Shown piece by piece: positions 44,135-56,164 of a stretch of DNA of 64,000 bases; positions within the stretch are counted from its first letter, which is position 1; every line of letters starts with the position of its first letter. The position numbers were made by a program, and so were the translations under genes. The stretch is taken from positions 1-64,000 of the forward strand of contig JARBJD010000235.1 of NCBI GenBank assembly GCA_033064195.1, given 5' to 3'. The DNA comes from Blattamonas nauphoetae. Lineage: Eukaryota; Preaxostyla; Oxymonadida. The notes under the pieces are model-generated. The model ran no database searches. It worked only from the letters and a program-made list of their open reading frames with translations, and was not told the origin of the DNA.

Positions 44135-45331
44135 GGGACTGACTATAGTTCATCAGCGTTTTCAACTATAGTTCATCAGAGACCCATAATCTGTTGGGAG
44201 CGAGTCGAATCTACTTCTTTTCGTTCATGATGAAAAAATGCCACCCAAAGAAGAGCACTGATCCACCTTGGATGCCAACCTCGAGGAGCAGTCGACGACG
44301 ATGATGAGGAAGACGAAGGGAAACATGCTATGAAGAAGCAGTTCGACACCACGTGCACAATCGAGTTCATTGGGGTTCCAGTCGACGAGAGTGAGCCACA
44401 ATCTTTCAACTCGCAATGTGCCAGCTCCATCGAGCGCGGAGCCGACACAACCGAAAGAAGTGGCATCGAAGGCGAGGAAGTACTTGCTTGCACTGTCGTT
44501 GTGTTTGTCGGTGAGATACCTTGGATCGCGAAGCAGTTGTCGGGAGATGTCGACGAGAAGGAGATGAGAGGAGAACTGGAAGAAGTCGTTCCGATCCACT
44601 CTCCCCCAAAACGAGCGGCACTCCTTCGCTCATCCATATGCAGTTCATCATCACTCCATTCAGAGAGAGTCGTCCGCTAAGGGCACACACCGACCCCATC
44701 ACAGCCTTCTGATCCCACCTCTCCTCTTCCCCACACCATCCACATCGTTCCTCCTCCGGTTGACGCTGATGGCAGGCTGATCGACATCTCACGCATCTCG
44801 ATCCTCCACTTCCAGTCTACTTCGCTTTCGTTTCTTGCCCTCAACCTCCACATCTTCTGATCCCACCCACATTCTGCTCCCGAAGTACGATGAGTGTACG
44901 ATCGACAGAATGATCTTCTCGTCGACCTGCTTCTGGTTCAATCCTGTCTTCAGTCCAACACTCACCGACGAACAGCATTCATCCTTCTCTCCACATTCTG
45001 ACACCTCTCCACTTACCCTCGGAGAAATCGTGATTAATCCATCCTTGATGACCACACCGAGTCCATCGAGCTGCACGGCCAAGCTTACGTCACATACAGC
45101 TGAGACGAGTCAGACTATGACGAGTCGCAGAACATTACGATCGAAGATGGAGCTGAGTCTGTTGAGACTGTCACTGCACTTTCTACAATCACTGCCCGGT
45201 CAATTTCTTTATTTTTCTTTGATTCGATTTGGTTGGAGTCGACATTTGATTGCCGGCCGGATCCCTCGTTGCCATGATATGGGTCTCTGATGAACTATAG
45301 TTGAAAACGCTGATGAACTATAGTCAGTCCC
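44135..45331. mobile_element. 1.2-kb non-autonomous DNA element, 8-bp target duplication
   Basis: Inverted ends of about 54 bp start GGGACTGACTATAGTTCATC and contain that TATAGTTCATCAG motif twice. Flanked by GAAACAAT at 44127-44134 and 45332-45339. Removing it restores continuity with the paralog sequence (AGAGCAGA then CACAATCGACCACGCG in the intact gene). An 8-bp duplication suggests hAT or a related group, although the ends lack the usual CAG start. No transposase. The interior reads partly like beta-helix coding sequence on the minus strand (SMELAHCELKDC near 44400), perhaps captured host DNA. Confidence 0.85.
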
Positions 45332-46089
45332 GAAACAATCAACCACGCGACATCAATCGATGAGCAAGGAGAATCGCTTTCTCCACAGAACACATCGTCC
45401 TCGCCTTCGTTCTGGTTCACTTGGAGGATCAGATGAACGCGAGATTTCGGAGTGGTGAATGAAACAATTCCATCCGTCAGAATCACATCCGAATCATCGA
45501 CAACACGAGTGATCGACTGAATTGTGTATTCTGTGTTGTGTTGGAGACTGTCGACACGCCCAAGAAGCAGTTCGGAAGACGAAGCGGTTTCTGACTTGAA
45601 CAGCATGGCAAACGAGAAGGGCGGAGAGAGCGTGACAGTGTAGAATCCATCCAACTCGAGATTAATCCCTTTAAACTCAAGTGTCATCGATGTGTCGATT
45701 GAGTTCGGGTGTATCTGGACAGATGTGACGATTGGGGGGTTGGGAACAGCAAGTTCGACATCTGAGTTCACAATCACAGCTTCGCTCCCAAACTTCAACG
45801 ACGAGATAGTGTATGTCGTCCCGAAAGTCAGAATCGAGGACGATGGGCTGATCGGTACTTTGAACAGCAGTTCTCCATCATCACTCAAAGACGCTTCGGA
45901 TGTCAGTTCCGAGTCCACAGAATTGAGTCTCAGTTTGTGTGTTCCATCAGTTAATGCTCTTCCTTTCAGTCTCACTGTCACCTCCGTCGCTCCATTCAAT
46001 GTCACTCTTCCCTTTTCAATTCGCTTCGGTTCATCAGGGACTATGAATCCAGTCGAGTCTTTGATCAAAATCGGTAGCGTCGAGCTTTC

Positions 46090-46878
46090 CAGTGACACAA
46101 TCGTATAACTCGCTCCATATTCAAGTTTTCCAGATTCGTAAACAAGCTCTGTCAGTGTTCCTGTGACTGATCCAAGTGTGGTGACGATTGGGGAGGAGAG
46201 AGTGAACTCCAGCAGAGTGTTGGTGTTTCTCACTTTCATCACGAACGATCCTGCAGCCATATCCACAAACGAGAGTCTCAGCACAACACGGTTCAGATCA
46301 TCAACTTTCAGTGTCGCCGAGTTCACTCTCAACAACGATGGTCCATCTGGTGTTGTCATCGTCAGTCCACTGCACAGGATGCGTTCGTCCTCTCTTCCAT
46401 GCACTCGCTCAACAATCGATGAGATCGTGTATGTTTGTCCAAATTGGATTTCTGTCGCTTTGCTCACTTCAACCAGTGACGACAATCCTCCACTCGAACT
46501 CATCGTCACAGCGATCGTCTGATTCAGACCATCAAATGACACAATGAACGATCCTGATGCTGGAATGTTTGAGCCTTTGAGAGTGAGTGAGAATTTCGAG
46601 TTCGATGCTGCATCCAGACTACACGATGTCATTGTCGCAGTTGGTGCATGTGGGACAGCTAGTTCGACATCTGAGTTCACCACCACAACCTCATTCCCAA
46701 ACTTCAACGACGAGATTGTGTATGTCTCCCCGAATCCCAGAATCGACGAGGATGCAGTGCTGATCGGCACTTTGAACAGCAGTTCCCCATCATCACTCAG
46801 AATTGCTTCGGAAATCAGTTCCGATGACATAGACTTGAGTGTCAGTGTGTACCTTCCATCAGTCAGCACTCTTCCTTT
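46090..46878. repeat. Tandem duplicate, left copy
   Basis: Almost identical to 47724-48356 plus 50387-50546 (the second copy is split by the pogo-like element). The spacing is 1634 bp, or 1248 bp once the MITE is subtracted. It covers two beta-sandwich repeats of the receptor (SFIVSFDGLNQTIAVTMSSS and the following one). Only one difference was seen in a long comparison (GATGACATAGAC versus GATGACACAGAC). Confidence 0.85.
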
Positions 46879-46880
46879 TA

Positions 46881-47264
46881 CAATTGTTGGACAATTTTGG
46901 GAAATTGGAAAATGCCGGAAAAAAGACAAACAAAATGCGAACCTTTTCTCCAGCTCCAAATCATGTCATGTCACAGTACGATCCTTCCATTCGTCGCGAT
47001 GTTGAGAGTTCTCTGTGAGAACGACAGACCATCAGCTGTTGATCCCACGCCGGAATATGTGTTGGACTGTCAGACCTACCGAATTGGTCCCTCAATCAGA
47101 TGTTTTTTGGATAGAGCGTGCTGATGACGAGATGGGAAGTAGTTGGTGGATGGGAGGACTCGACTTTGTGGAAGGAAGTTGCTGTTGAGAATGGACATCA
47201 ATCGGCTTCAGAACGCGCATGGGATCAACAAAGTTTCCAAATTATCAAAATTGTCCAACTACTG
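46881..47264. mobile_element. 384-bp Tc1/mariner-type MITE
   Basis: The ends share GTTGGACAATTTTG within CAATTGTTGGACAATTTTG and CAGTAGTTGGACAATTTTG (right end, reverse complement). TA is duplicated at 46879-46880 and 47265-47266. The uninterrupted sister sequence at 50540-50550 reads CCTTTTAGTCTG and proves the insertion. No coding capacity. Confidence 0.85.
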
Positions 47265-48356
47265 TAGTCTGAATGTCGCTTCATCCTTCGGTCCATTCAA
47301 TGTCACTCTTCCTTCTTCAATTCGCTTCGGTTCATCAGGAACTCTGAAGGTCACATTCGGAGTCAGAACGGAGAGTGCGTCATCGATGACAAGAGAGGTC
47401 AGACAATACCATGTCCCATACTGAAGACGCACAGGATTCGCACGGTAGATAAGAACAGAAACTTCTCCAGATGACACTGTTCCAGTTCCATCCCACGTCC
47501 ATGACACAGCGATCTCCGATCCAACGAGGTGTTTTCCACTCAGTTCCTTCATCGACACTGCTATCTCTTTCCCAAGAGGTAAGCCAATTCCACCCAACGT
47601 CAAAATCACTGAATTTTGGTCTTCTCCTCCCAATCGACTCGAACATGTGTTGATTTTGGCTGGTTGATCAGGAACAGTGAATCCAGCTGTGTCTTTGATT
47701 AAAATTGGCAGAGTCGAGCTTTCCAGCGACACAATCGTATAACTCGCTCCATATTCAAGTTTTCCAGATTCGTAAACAAGCTCTGTCAGTGTTCCTGTGA
47801 CTGATCCAAGTGTGGTGACGATTGGGGAGGAGAGAGTGAACTCCAGCAGAGTGTTGGTGTTTCTCACTTTCATCACGAACGATCCTGCAGCCATATCCAC
47901 AAACGAGAGTCTCAGCACAACACGGTTCAGATCATCAACTTTCAGTGTCGCCGAGTTCACTCTCAACAACGATGGTCCATCTGGTGTTGTCATCGTCAGT
48001 CCACTGCACAGGATGCGTTCGTCCTCTCTTCCATGCACTCGCTCAACAATCGATGAGATCGTGTATGTTTGTCCAAATTGGATTTCTGTCGCTTTGCTCA
48101 CTTCAACCAGTGACGACAATCCTCCACTCGAACTCATCGTCACAGCGATCGTCTGATTCAGACCATCAAATGACACAATGAACGATCCTGATGCTGGAAT
48201 GTTTGAGCCTTTGAGAGTGAGTGAGAATTTCGAGTTCGATGCTGCATCCAGACTACACGATGTCATTGTCGCAGTTGGTGCATGTGGGACAGCTAGTTCG
48301 ACATCTGAGTTCACCACCACAACCTCATTCCCAAACTTCAACGACGAGATTGTGTA

Positions 48357-50384
48357 TAGTAGTAAAAGAAGTCGTGAAAGTAAAATAACGCATACATGTC
48401 ACCATTTTTCTCATGGTTGAGAAGATCATCTTTCGTTGAGATTGTATGGAATAGACTTCATGTTCCACATTGAATTGAATGCACATCGCAAAATAACTTC
48501 GTCTTCGTGTATTTCCGGAAAAATCGTGAACATCTGAACGAATCTCCGGAAGTCGGACGAGTCAGTGCCCAACACTTTTTAGAAATGAGTGAGTATCTCA
48601 CTCAGAAAGAAATATCGCGCATAATCGCCACTTTGGACTACAGAAATCTCCCCAATTCAGCGTCCAAAGGGGCGAAACTCTACAATGAGCAGGCAGTTCG
48701 TCACGAAGATGTTGTTAAAGCAGGGGTGTGCACCGAAGGCCAACTTAAAAGAGGAATCCGCGCGATGAATGAACACCGAGAAATTGGGGTGGCCCATCGA
48801 CCTGGCAAACTCACCCACAGCGATGAACAGGAGCTTTTGACCTACTGTCTGGAAAAGATAGAGCTTGATGGTCATGTGAAAAAAAGAGATATACTCGAAC
48901 AAGTGTGCCCTTTTTTTGATCTTTCATGCTTAAGGCTAATACCATCTGGAAGAAAAGTGTTAGATTCGATGAAGGGAAGCCAATCATGAGCAAGCAATGG
49001 TTGAACGCGTGGTTGGGTCGTCAAAATCTCTTTATCCAGTATAAACCACTCTTCATTGCGATCGAACGCATCGATAATACAACAGAGGCAACACTTCGAG
49101 AGTGGATTTCTCTCGTCGGACGGGTGATAGAACGTTATCAGATCGATCCCAATCTGATGTATAACTTCGACGAATCGTCGCTACGCATCAGTATTGACGA
49201 TAAAAGTCTGCTCGTGTCGACCCCAAATCATGCAAACGCTCTTCTGCCATCGCCACCGCGCATCGAAAATGCTACCCTGTGCGCCTGTGTATCTTCGCAT
49301 GGATCCCGTCTTGATCCTGTGATATTATGGCCGAGTGCAACAATCCCAAAAGAATTTACGGATCTGAGCAATCACCACATTCACATTCTTTGCAGAAAAA
49401 TTGGCTGGATAAATCAAGGGTCATACAATGAAATCATGGAAAAGTTTATTCTACCACAAATCGACCAGCAAAGGCGCAGTATTAACAAAAGTCGCTCACA
49501 TGCACTTTTAATCATGGATGGTCATCAGACAAGACACAGCCAAGACATTATCAACCTCGCCAACTCCCTCAAAATCCATATCCTCATCCTTCCAGCACAT
49601 ACAACACATGTAACTCAACCACTGGATCAGTTTCCTTTCGCGGTCTTAAAGCAAAATTGCAAAATCGTTTGCTCCACCATCCAACGGTGGAATTCGGGAA
49701 TACAGAAGGGCCTTGGCGGACGTGTTGCCGGATGCAATTTCATCAGCATTCCAGAAGAGCCTAATCATGGGCTCCTTCAGAGCAACCGGACTCCGACCAC
49801 TCGATTTAGACGTTCTACTCAATACACGGTCGAAACTGGTGAAAAAGGCATACAAGGCAAAGGACGGAATCCATTCCAAAAACCCTCCCTCTGAGTCACA
49901 AAGACAACTATCTCCTCCGAACGAGGAACCAACAGCGAGAGGTAGTCTCCTCTCCCCCTCACAGAATACTGATCAAGATAAAACGCCTCGCCAGAAAAAA
50001 ATCACAGATTTTGTTTGTGTGAAAACAAAACTCCGCTCTCAACCAGCTATACAAGTCACCCCAGAGATCACGCCTGTCAAACGACACAGCAGTGAAGGGT
50101 CACCAGCTGATTCCGAACACATGACTTACTTGGCGTACTCACCTCGGAAAAAAGTGCAATATTTTGCTGACGACTTCGATGACGAGAATCAGACGGTAAA
50201 CTAACTTTAACATTTATTCACCTCATTTTAACATTGTTCCTTTCTATCTGGTGCATCTGGAATTTTTTCAAATAATAAAAAGTGGATATTTGATGTGAAA
50301 ATGGCTCTCCTATTGATGGACCACCAGGACGAGGTATCAAGAAAGGTTCGACTTATTTTACATTCACGAGTTCTTTTACTACTA
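48357..50384 (+). mobile_element. 2028-bp pogo/Fot-like DNA transposon
   Basis: Inverted ends of 32 bp (TAGTAGTAAAAGAAGTCGTG at the left) with two mismatches between them. TA duplicated at 48355-48356 and 50385-50386; the empty site is seen in the sister repeat at 46725 (GTGTATGTCTCC). Carries one transposase gene with frame changes, so it is probably an inactive copy, but the near-matching ends suggest a fairly recent arrival. Confidence 0.9.
48585..50204 (+). pseudogene. Pogo-like DDE transposase, frameshifted
   Basis: Cut-and-paste transposase. An N-terminal helix-turn-helix part (MSEYLTQKEISRIIATLDY; then HRPGKLTHSDEQELL, as in CENP-B-like DNA-binding regions) is followed by a DDE domain: first Asp in YNFDESSLRIS, second in LLIMDGHQTRHS, third in HVTQPLDQF, with 35 residues between the second and third by my count. 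The C-terminus reads RALADVLPDAISSAF and GLRPLDLDVLLN, then a basic, Ser/Pro-rich tail ending with TAA. The frame changes near 48915 (beside a run of seven T) and again at 49630-49700, so no single open frame exists. Splicing at these points is not obvious. Confidence 0.8.
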
Positions 50385-53236
50385 TATGTCTCCCCGAATC
50401 CCAGAATCGACGAGGATGCAGTGCTGATCGGCACTTTGAACAGCAGTTCCCCATCATCACTCAGAATTGCTTCGGAAATCAGTTCCGATGACACAGACTT
50501 GAGTGTCAGTGTGTACCTTCCATCAGTCAGCACTCTTCCTTTTAGTCTGAATGTCGCTTCATCCTTCGGTCCATTCAATGTCACTCTTCCTTCTTCAATT
50601 CGCTTTGGCTCAGCGGGAACCTCGATTGACAATGCCTTATCGATGAGAAAGATTGTTGGCCCAGACGTCAGTTCTTTCACAGTGTAAATCAGTCCGAATT
50701 TCAGTTTGATGTCGCTGGAATCTTTCGAAAAAACGATCGCTTCCATCGGTGTTTCATTGCCATCAGTCACCGTAGTTGTGAAAGAAACTGATTCCGAAGT
50801 CGGCGAGAGGAGTGTGAGGACATACTCGCCGTTCGGCAGATTGAAACTGAAGAAAGTGATCAGGACAGTGTCTTTCGTCGTGTTGTTTTTGAATCCGACC
50901 ATGTGAACTGATATCAGACGAGGTTGTGATGCGGGTGTGGTGAAGACGAGGCGAGGAGGGTCGAGGAAGAACGGGTCACTGCTTCCTTCAAACGTCACCG
51001 ACTCCACTTCGTATTTCCTCATGAATGAGAGTTTGCTTCCAGTTCCAAAACATGCTTCCGAGTGACTTGAGGAAATCAACGTCGAAGTGTTTTCAACTTT
51101 CGATCCATCAAACTCAACAGAGAAAGACAATTCAGGATTCATTAGTTTCACAGTGTATGTTCCATTCTGAAGTGTTCGACCTTTCAATTGAAGCCAGCAG
51201 TGGTCTGTTCCTGATCCCAGGGAACAAACAATTTGGACAATACGAGGAGGATTCGGTGTCGTCAGAGCAATCGACGAAGAAAATGAGAGGCGAGTGTTCG
51301 CAATCGACGCGCCAATCACACAATAATCAGATTCATATTGCTGTTCTTCCCATTCTCCAAATGACACTGTCTGCGGCGCTGAGTCTGTCGACGAGCTGAA
51401 GTCGAATGTCAGAAGTCGAGCAATCGCTGGGGGAAAATCGTCGCTTGGCGGTTCGTGGTTGTTCGTGTTGTCCACCACAACCAACATCTTCCCGTCCAAA
51501 TTGTTGGACACTCTCATTTGGATGGTTGACGATGTCTGGTCCGCAGCTAGAGAGCTTCTAATCTCCACAAGAGATGCAGTTGAAGTGCTGGGCACTGCTG
51601 GAATCAGAGTACCGTAATCGTCATAATTGAGATTGTAGAAGCACACATTCGGCATGTCTGAAGTTGAATCACAATTTGTGATGTTCGGCGTCGGTGTTTC
51701 AACTGAAAGAGAACAAACACACACGTCAGACCCTTTCGGAGCACTGCATTCTCTAAACAACACACAATCCATCGCAACGGCAGTGACGTTGGAGCTGAAC
51801 ATTGAATTGCTCCGCCAGTTCCAGCTGAACCATCCACGAAGAGCGAGGATGAGACTGAGAAGGGAGCTCTTGCAGAATCTTTACAGTAGAAGGATATTGA
51901 TCCGCCTTGACTTGATGATCGGCATTGGGAGAAGGATGATTCAGTGACTGTGAGGCTGCCGGGAGAGATAAAGTGATCGATCGCGCCTCCCGTACTCCCC
52001 GTTGCGTTCATGTCAAGAAAGGTGCAGCGAGTGACGGTTATGTTATTGGAGGCGTAAGAACCGAATTTTAGACCGGTGGCTCCAGTTTTGTGTTGGAGCG
52101 TGTAAGTTTTGTTTTCGACGAATTCTGCTTCGAGGGAGGAGTGACAGTGCGAGAAGGAGGTGTTCGAGCACAGAAGACTCCCGCCCAAGTTCATGTCAAT
52201 GCATGTTGTTCCATAAAGATGGTTCGTGCTTCGAGTCACAGACGATCCCAAAATCTGTTGGCGTCCACTCCATCCGTTCATCGCCCCGCTCCCCTCGCAA
52301 CTTGTCATGTTCACAAGTCTGCTCCCAATCAGCACAGTCTCCAATTTGTTCGAGAATCCTGCATTTGGTTCGGTCGATGATGAGAAGCCAACCAACGGAC
52401 CAGATCCAAACACGAGATGGGCGTCGGAGAGTGAGAGGCCAGAACAGCTCACAAATGTTGATGTCACTTTCTGTTCGTTGGATGTGTGACTGGCGTGGGT
52501 GATGTGGGACGGGGTGAGGCTGACCAACGGGAGCAGGCTCGACTTCTCAATCGATTGGTGACAACAATCAACAAAGAAAATCGAGCTTCCAAAGTCATCC
52601 CATCCGTTGTTCATCACAAATGGCGACGATTCAGGGTTGGAGATGATCGGGCAGTTCTCAATCGTCAATCTGGATGACGAGATTCTTCCGACACTTGTGC
52701 CTCGCCATCCACAATCCAACGAGATGTGGGACATCGATATTGTGGAATTTGAGAACACAAAGATGAATGGGGTTGTGTTTTCATTTCTATTTTCATGGTT
52801 TGTCGAGTCTTGATCGTTCACTTTTTCTGTTTTGCCAAATGACGATGTATGGCAGATTGTCGTGCCTGATCCATGCAGTGAAAGGGAGATAGAGTCCATT
52901 ATATACGCTTCCGAATGATATGTTCCATGGTTCAGTTTGATTGGAGGCACGATGGCTTGCTCATTTCCAGACTTGTTGGGAGCTTCTGTAGAAGGAGCAA
53001 ATGCCAGTTGGAGAGAAAGGGGCAGAATTCTCTCTTCAGGAAACGTGGCTTCGACATAGAGTCGATGAACAAAGATGAGACCAAGAAGGTTCATCAGACG
53101 AATTAATGAGAGAGCGAAGAATGGATAGATCAACATCTCAGCTCGATTAAGATCCTCTAGTCTATGAGCCATCCTCATTGAATTCCACCGAATCGGTCGC
53201 AGTCAAGAAACAAACTATTCACTCGGCACCTGAGTT

Positions 53237-56164
53237 TTAGTCAGTGTTAAAACGTCGGCATAAACTTCGAAAATGAAAGAAATGTCGGATTAAAATCAAT
53301 TGAATGACAGAATTGGGTGACAACAGAACTCCACCTCTCCGAATGGTATGGTCCGATGGAAGTGGGGAGCCAGCTTCCAAGTCGACCAACATCTTCCCTT
53401 TCACTTGTTGGGACAATTTCATTTGGATGGTTGATGATGTCTGGTCCTCAGTTGGAGCACTCACAATCTCCTCAAGTGTCACAGTTGATGCGTAGTACGC
53501 ACAAGGAATCAGAGTGTTGTCATGATAGCCTTGGTCAATGATGTACACAGACTGAATATTCGGTAGATGTGCAATGCAATCACAATTCGTGACGTTCTCT
53601 TCAAACATATAGTATCGGCGACAACTCATAAAAGCGATGGCAGACCCGAAGTCAGCCCAGCATTGTCTGAAGACCACACTATCCATCTTGATGGAGTCGA
53701 CGCTACCAAGATTCATTCCTCCTCCATACTTTTCTTGCCCATAAATGACACAATTTTCGAAGGCACAGTTCGACAGAATGAGACTATCGATATCGGGGTG
53801 GCGGGAAAAACTTGGGCGGGCTCTTAGTCGATTCTGGCACTATTTAGCTTAATTTTCACTTCATACAGTGCCTTTACATGTTTCCTATTTTCAAAAAACA
53901 CCAAGTAAAAAAATCATAGTGTCCTGACCAGAGAGAACAGCGAGGTGAAAGATCAGATCTGAACGACTATGACTCTTTTTCTCAACAAAATGGAAAATTT
54001 CAGACATTTAGACTAATTTACACTCATTTCAGAAGAAGATGTAGCAATTGAATCAATACATGACAGGGAAATATCATCGAGATTTTTAACTCTGTTTGAG
54101 AATCGCCGTTGTCACGTCAACTTTTTCAGGATGAAACGAATCGACCCCCTTCATGAATGCACGGGGCATCGTGGAAAGTGCCAATCATCACATCTGACGT
54201 CATGATCAAGCGGTGAAACACGACATCGTTGATTCAGGGATAAAACCAGACTGGTTTGTATTTCTTGCCGTTTTCTCATTACTCCTCCCGTATTCAAAGG
54301 AATCTGAATATAAACACTGAATTGCAATTTTTTTCGATCATCGACGTTGTTTTCAGGATCTTGGTCATTATTCATCAGGATATGTGTAATCACCATGCTG
54401 GACAGAAGCTACAGCCAGTTCAATGACTGGCTGGGAGATCAAACTACGAATTGACGACAAAGGAAGGATGATCATCACGATTCTGGAAAAAAATCTCGAT
54501 GACATTTCCCTGTCATGTATTGATTCAATTGCTACATCTTCTTCTGAAATGAGTGTAAATTAGTCTAAATGTCTGAAATTTTCCATTTTGTTGAGAAAAA
54601 GAGTCATAGTCGTTCAGATCTGATCTTTCACCTCGCTGTTCTCTCTGGTCAGGACACTATGATTTTTTTACTTGGTGTTTTTTGAAAATAGGAAACATGT
54701 AAAGGCACTGTATGAAGTGAAAATTAAGCTAAATAGTGCCAGAATCGACTAAGAGCCCGCCCAAGTTTTTCCCGCCACCCCGATACATGACGCATTTAAT
54801 GCACCTCCGTTGTAAGTTGCTTCGTTGTTCCGGAAGACAGAATCTGTGATTGTGTCGGTGGTTGTCCGCATACAGTGTATCGCTCCGCCACTCCAAGTTG
54901 AACACTCCACGAAGAGTGAGGACGAGATTGAGAATGGAGTGGGCTCAGATGAAGATTGCCAAATAGAGATGGCCCCGCCGGATGAATATGCACGACAGTT
55001 CGAGAATGAGCATTCAGACACGGTGAGTTCACTGGGAGTGTAACTGAGGCGAATCCCAGCTCCATCCGACTGAGATTTCATCGAGCTGAATGTGCAACGA
55101 GTGAAGATGATTGGTGCAGTGATGAGTTTGTTGAAATACAGTCTTTCTTGTTTAGTTTTGTGTTGGAGAGTGTAAGTTTTGTTTTCGATGAATTCTGGTT
55201 TGAGGGAGGAGTGGCAGTGCGAGAAGGACGTGTTCGAGCACAGAAGACTCCCGCCCAAGTTCATGTCAATGCATGCTGTTCCATAAAGATGGTTCGTGCT
55301 TCGAGTCACAATTGACCCCAAAATCGTTTGACATCCACTCCATCCTTTCAATGCTCCCTTCCCATCACCACTTGTCATGTTCACAAGTCTGCTCCCAATC
55401 AGCACACTCTCCAACTTCTTCGAGAATCTTGAGTCTTGTTCGGTCGATGACGAGAAGCCAACCAACGGACCAGATCCAATCGAGAGATGAGTGTCGCATA
55501 GCGAGAGGCCAGAACAGCTCACCAATGTTGACGCTACTTTCTGAACGGTGTCTGTGTGACCGGCGTGTGTGTTGCGGGACGGGGTGAGGCTGACCAACGG
55601 GAGAAGGCTCGATTTCTCAATCGATTTGTGGGAACAATCAACAAAGAAAATCGAGCTTCCAATGTCATCCCATCTGTTGTTCATCACAAATGGTGACGAT
55701 TCGGGGTTGGAGATGATCAGGCAGTTCTCGATCGTCAATCTGGACGACCAGATTCTTCCGACACTTGTGCCTCGCCATCCACAATCCAATGAGATGTGGG
55801 ACATCGATATTGTGGAATTCGAGAACACAAATATGAATGGTGTCGTGTTTTCATTTCTATTTTCATTGTTCTCCGAGTTCAGATTCTTCACGGTTTCAGT
55901 CTTGGTAAACGACGATGTATGGCAGATTGTCGTGCCGGATCCATGCAGTGAAAGGGAGATAGAGTCCAGTATATACGCATCCGAATGATATGCTCCTTGA
56001 TTCAGTTTTATTGGAGACACAAAGGCTTGTTCATTTTGTGAGATTCGAGCGGCTTCTGCTGAAGGAGGAATTGTCACCTGGAGAGATAGTGGAAGAATTC
56101 TCTCTTCTGTGAACGAGGCTTCGACATAGAGTCGATGAACAAAGACGAGAACAAGAAGGTTCAT
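53237..56164 (-). pseudogene. Third beta-helix receptor paralog, truncated
   Basis: Start at 56164 (MNLLVLVFVHRLYVEASF signal peptide), matching the shared leader of the other two paralogs. The beta-helix reads openly to the fold-back element at 53793-54783 and continues beyond it to about 53395. There SSTIQM...KGKMLV runs directly into the family's 3' flank (LEAGSPLPSDH), so all beta-sandwich repeats, second beta-helix, membrane segment and kinase-like tail are missing. The joint lies in ACCAACATC, which occurs in the intact gene both at 37224 and near 41200, indicating deletion by short homology. The product, if made, would be secreted and short. Confidence 0.8.
53793..54783. mobile_element. 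991-bp fold-back element with 295-bp arms
   Basis: Arms 53793-54087 and 54489-54783 are near-perfect inverted repeats (outer end TCGGGGTGGCGGGAAAAAC) around a ~400-bp loop with no gene. The direct repeat at the edges is compatible with TA (53791-53792, 54784-54785). Superfamily not assigned. Near-identical arms suggest recent insertion. Confidence 0.85.

Larger units (their letters stand above)
47724..50546. repeat. Tandem duplicate, right copy (split)
   Basis: Second copy of the 46090-46878 unit, interrupted at 48356 by the pogo-like element and resuming at 50387. Because the left copy lacks the pogo element and this copy lacks the MITE, both elements inserted after the duplication. Confidence 0.85.
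43714..53178 (-). pseudogene. Second beta-helix receptor paralog, broken by three transposons
   Basis: Read from 53178 down, the pieces follow the order of the intact 37.5-43 kb gene: leader MNLLGLIFVHRLYVEA, beta-helix to about 51600, a frame change near 51700, then beta-sandwich repeats, the FCGESDSPCSSIDVAW module and finally the kinase-like end WEIETGQVPFRETDG to the stop at 43714. The reading is interrupted by a pogo-like element (48357-50384), a small Tc1/mariner-type MITE (46881-47264) and a 1.2-kb element (44135-45331). Between 43950 and 43960 a deletion joins the kinase end directly to the second beta-helix, removing the membrane segment and most of the tail (the equivalent of 37.79-39.42 kb). 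It has about eleven beta-sandwich repeats against four in the intact gene, partly through a recent 1248-bp tandem duplication. Confidence 0.8.

Noticed and set aside
44330-44680. 116-residue + strand protein inside the 1.2-kb element
   Set aside because: No transposase motif; overlapping long frames on the other strand make this a composition effect.
48926-49894. Pogo transposase C-terminus as a separate domesticated gene
   Set aside because: It lies inside matched inverted ends with a TA duplication and shows frame changes; it is part of the inserted element.
53793-54783. Polinton or other large virus-like element, because of long inverted repeats
   Set aside because: Less than 1 kb with a gene-free loop and no 6-bp duplication.
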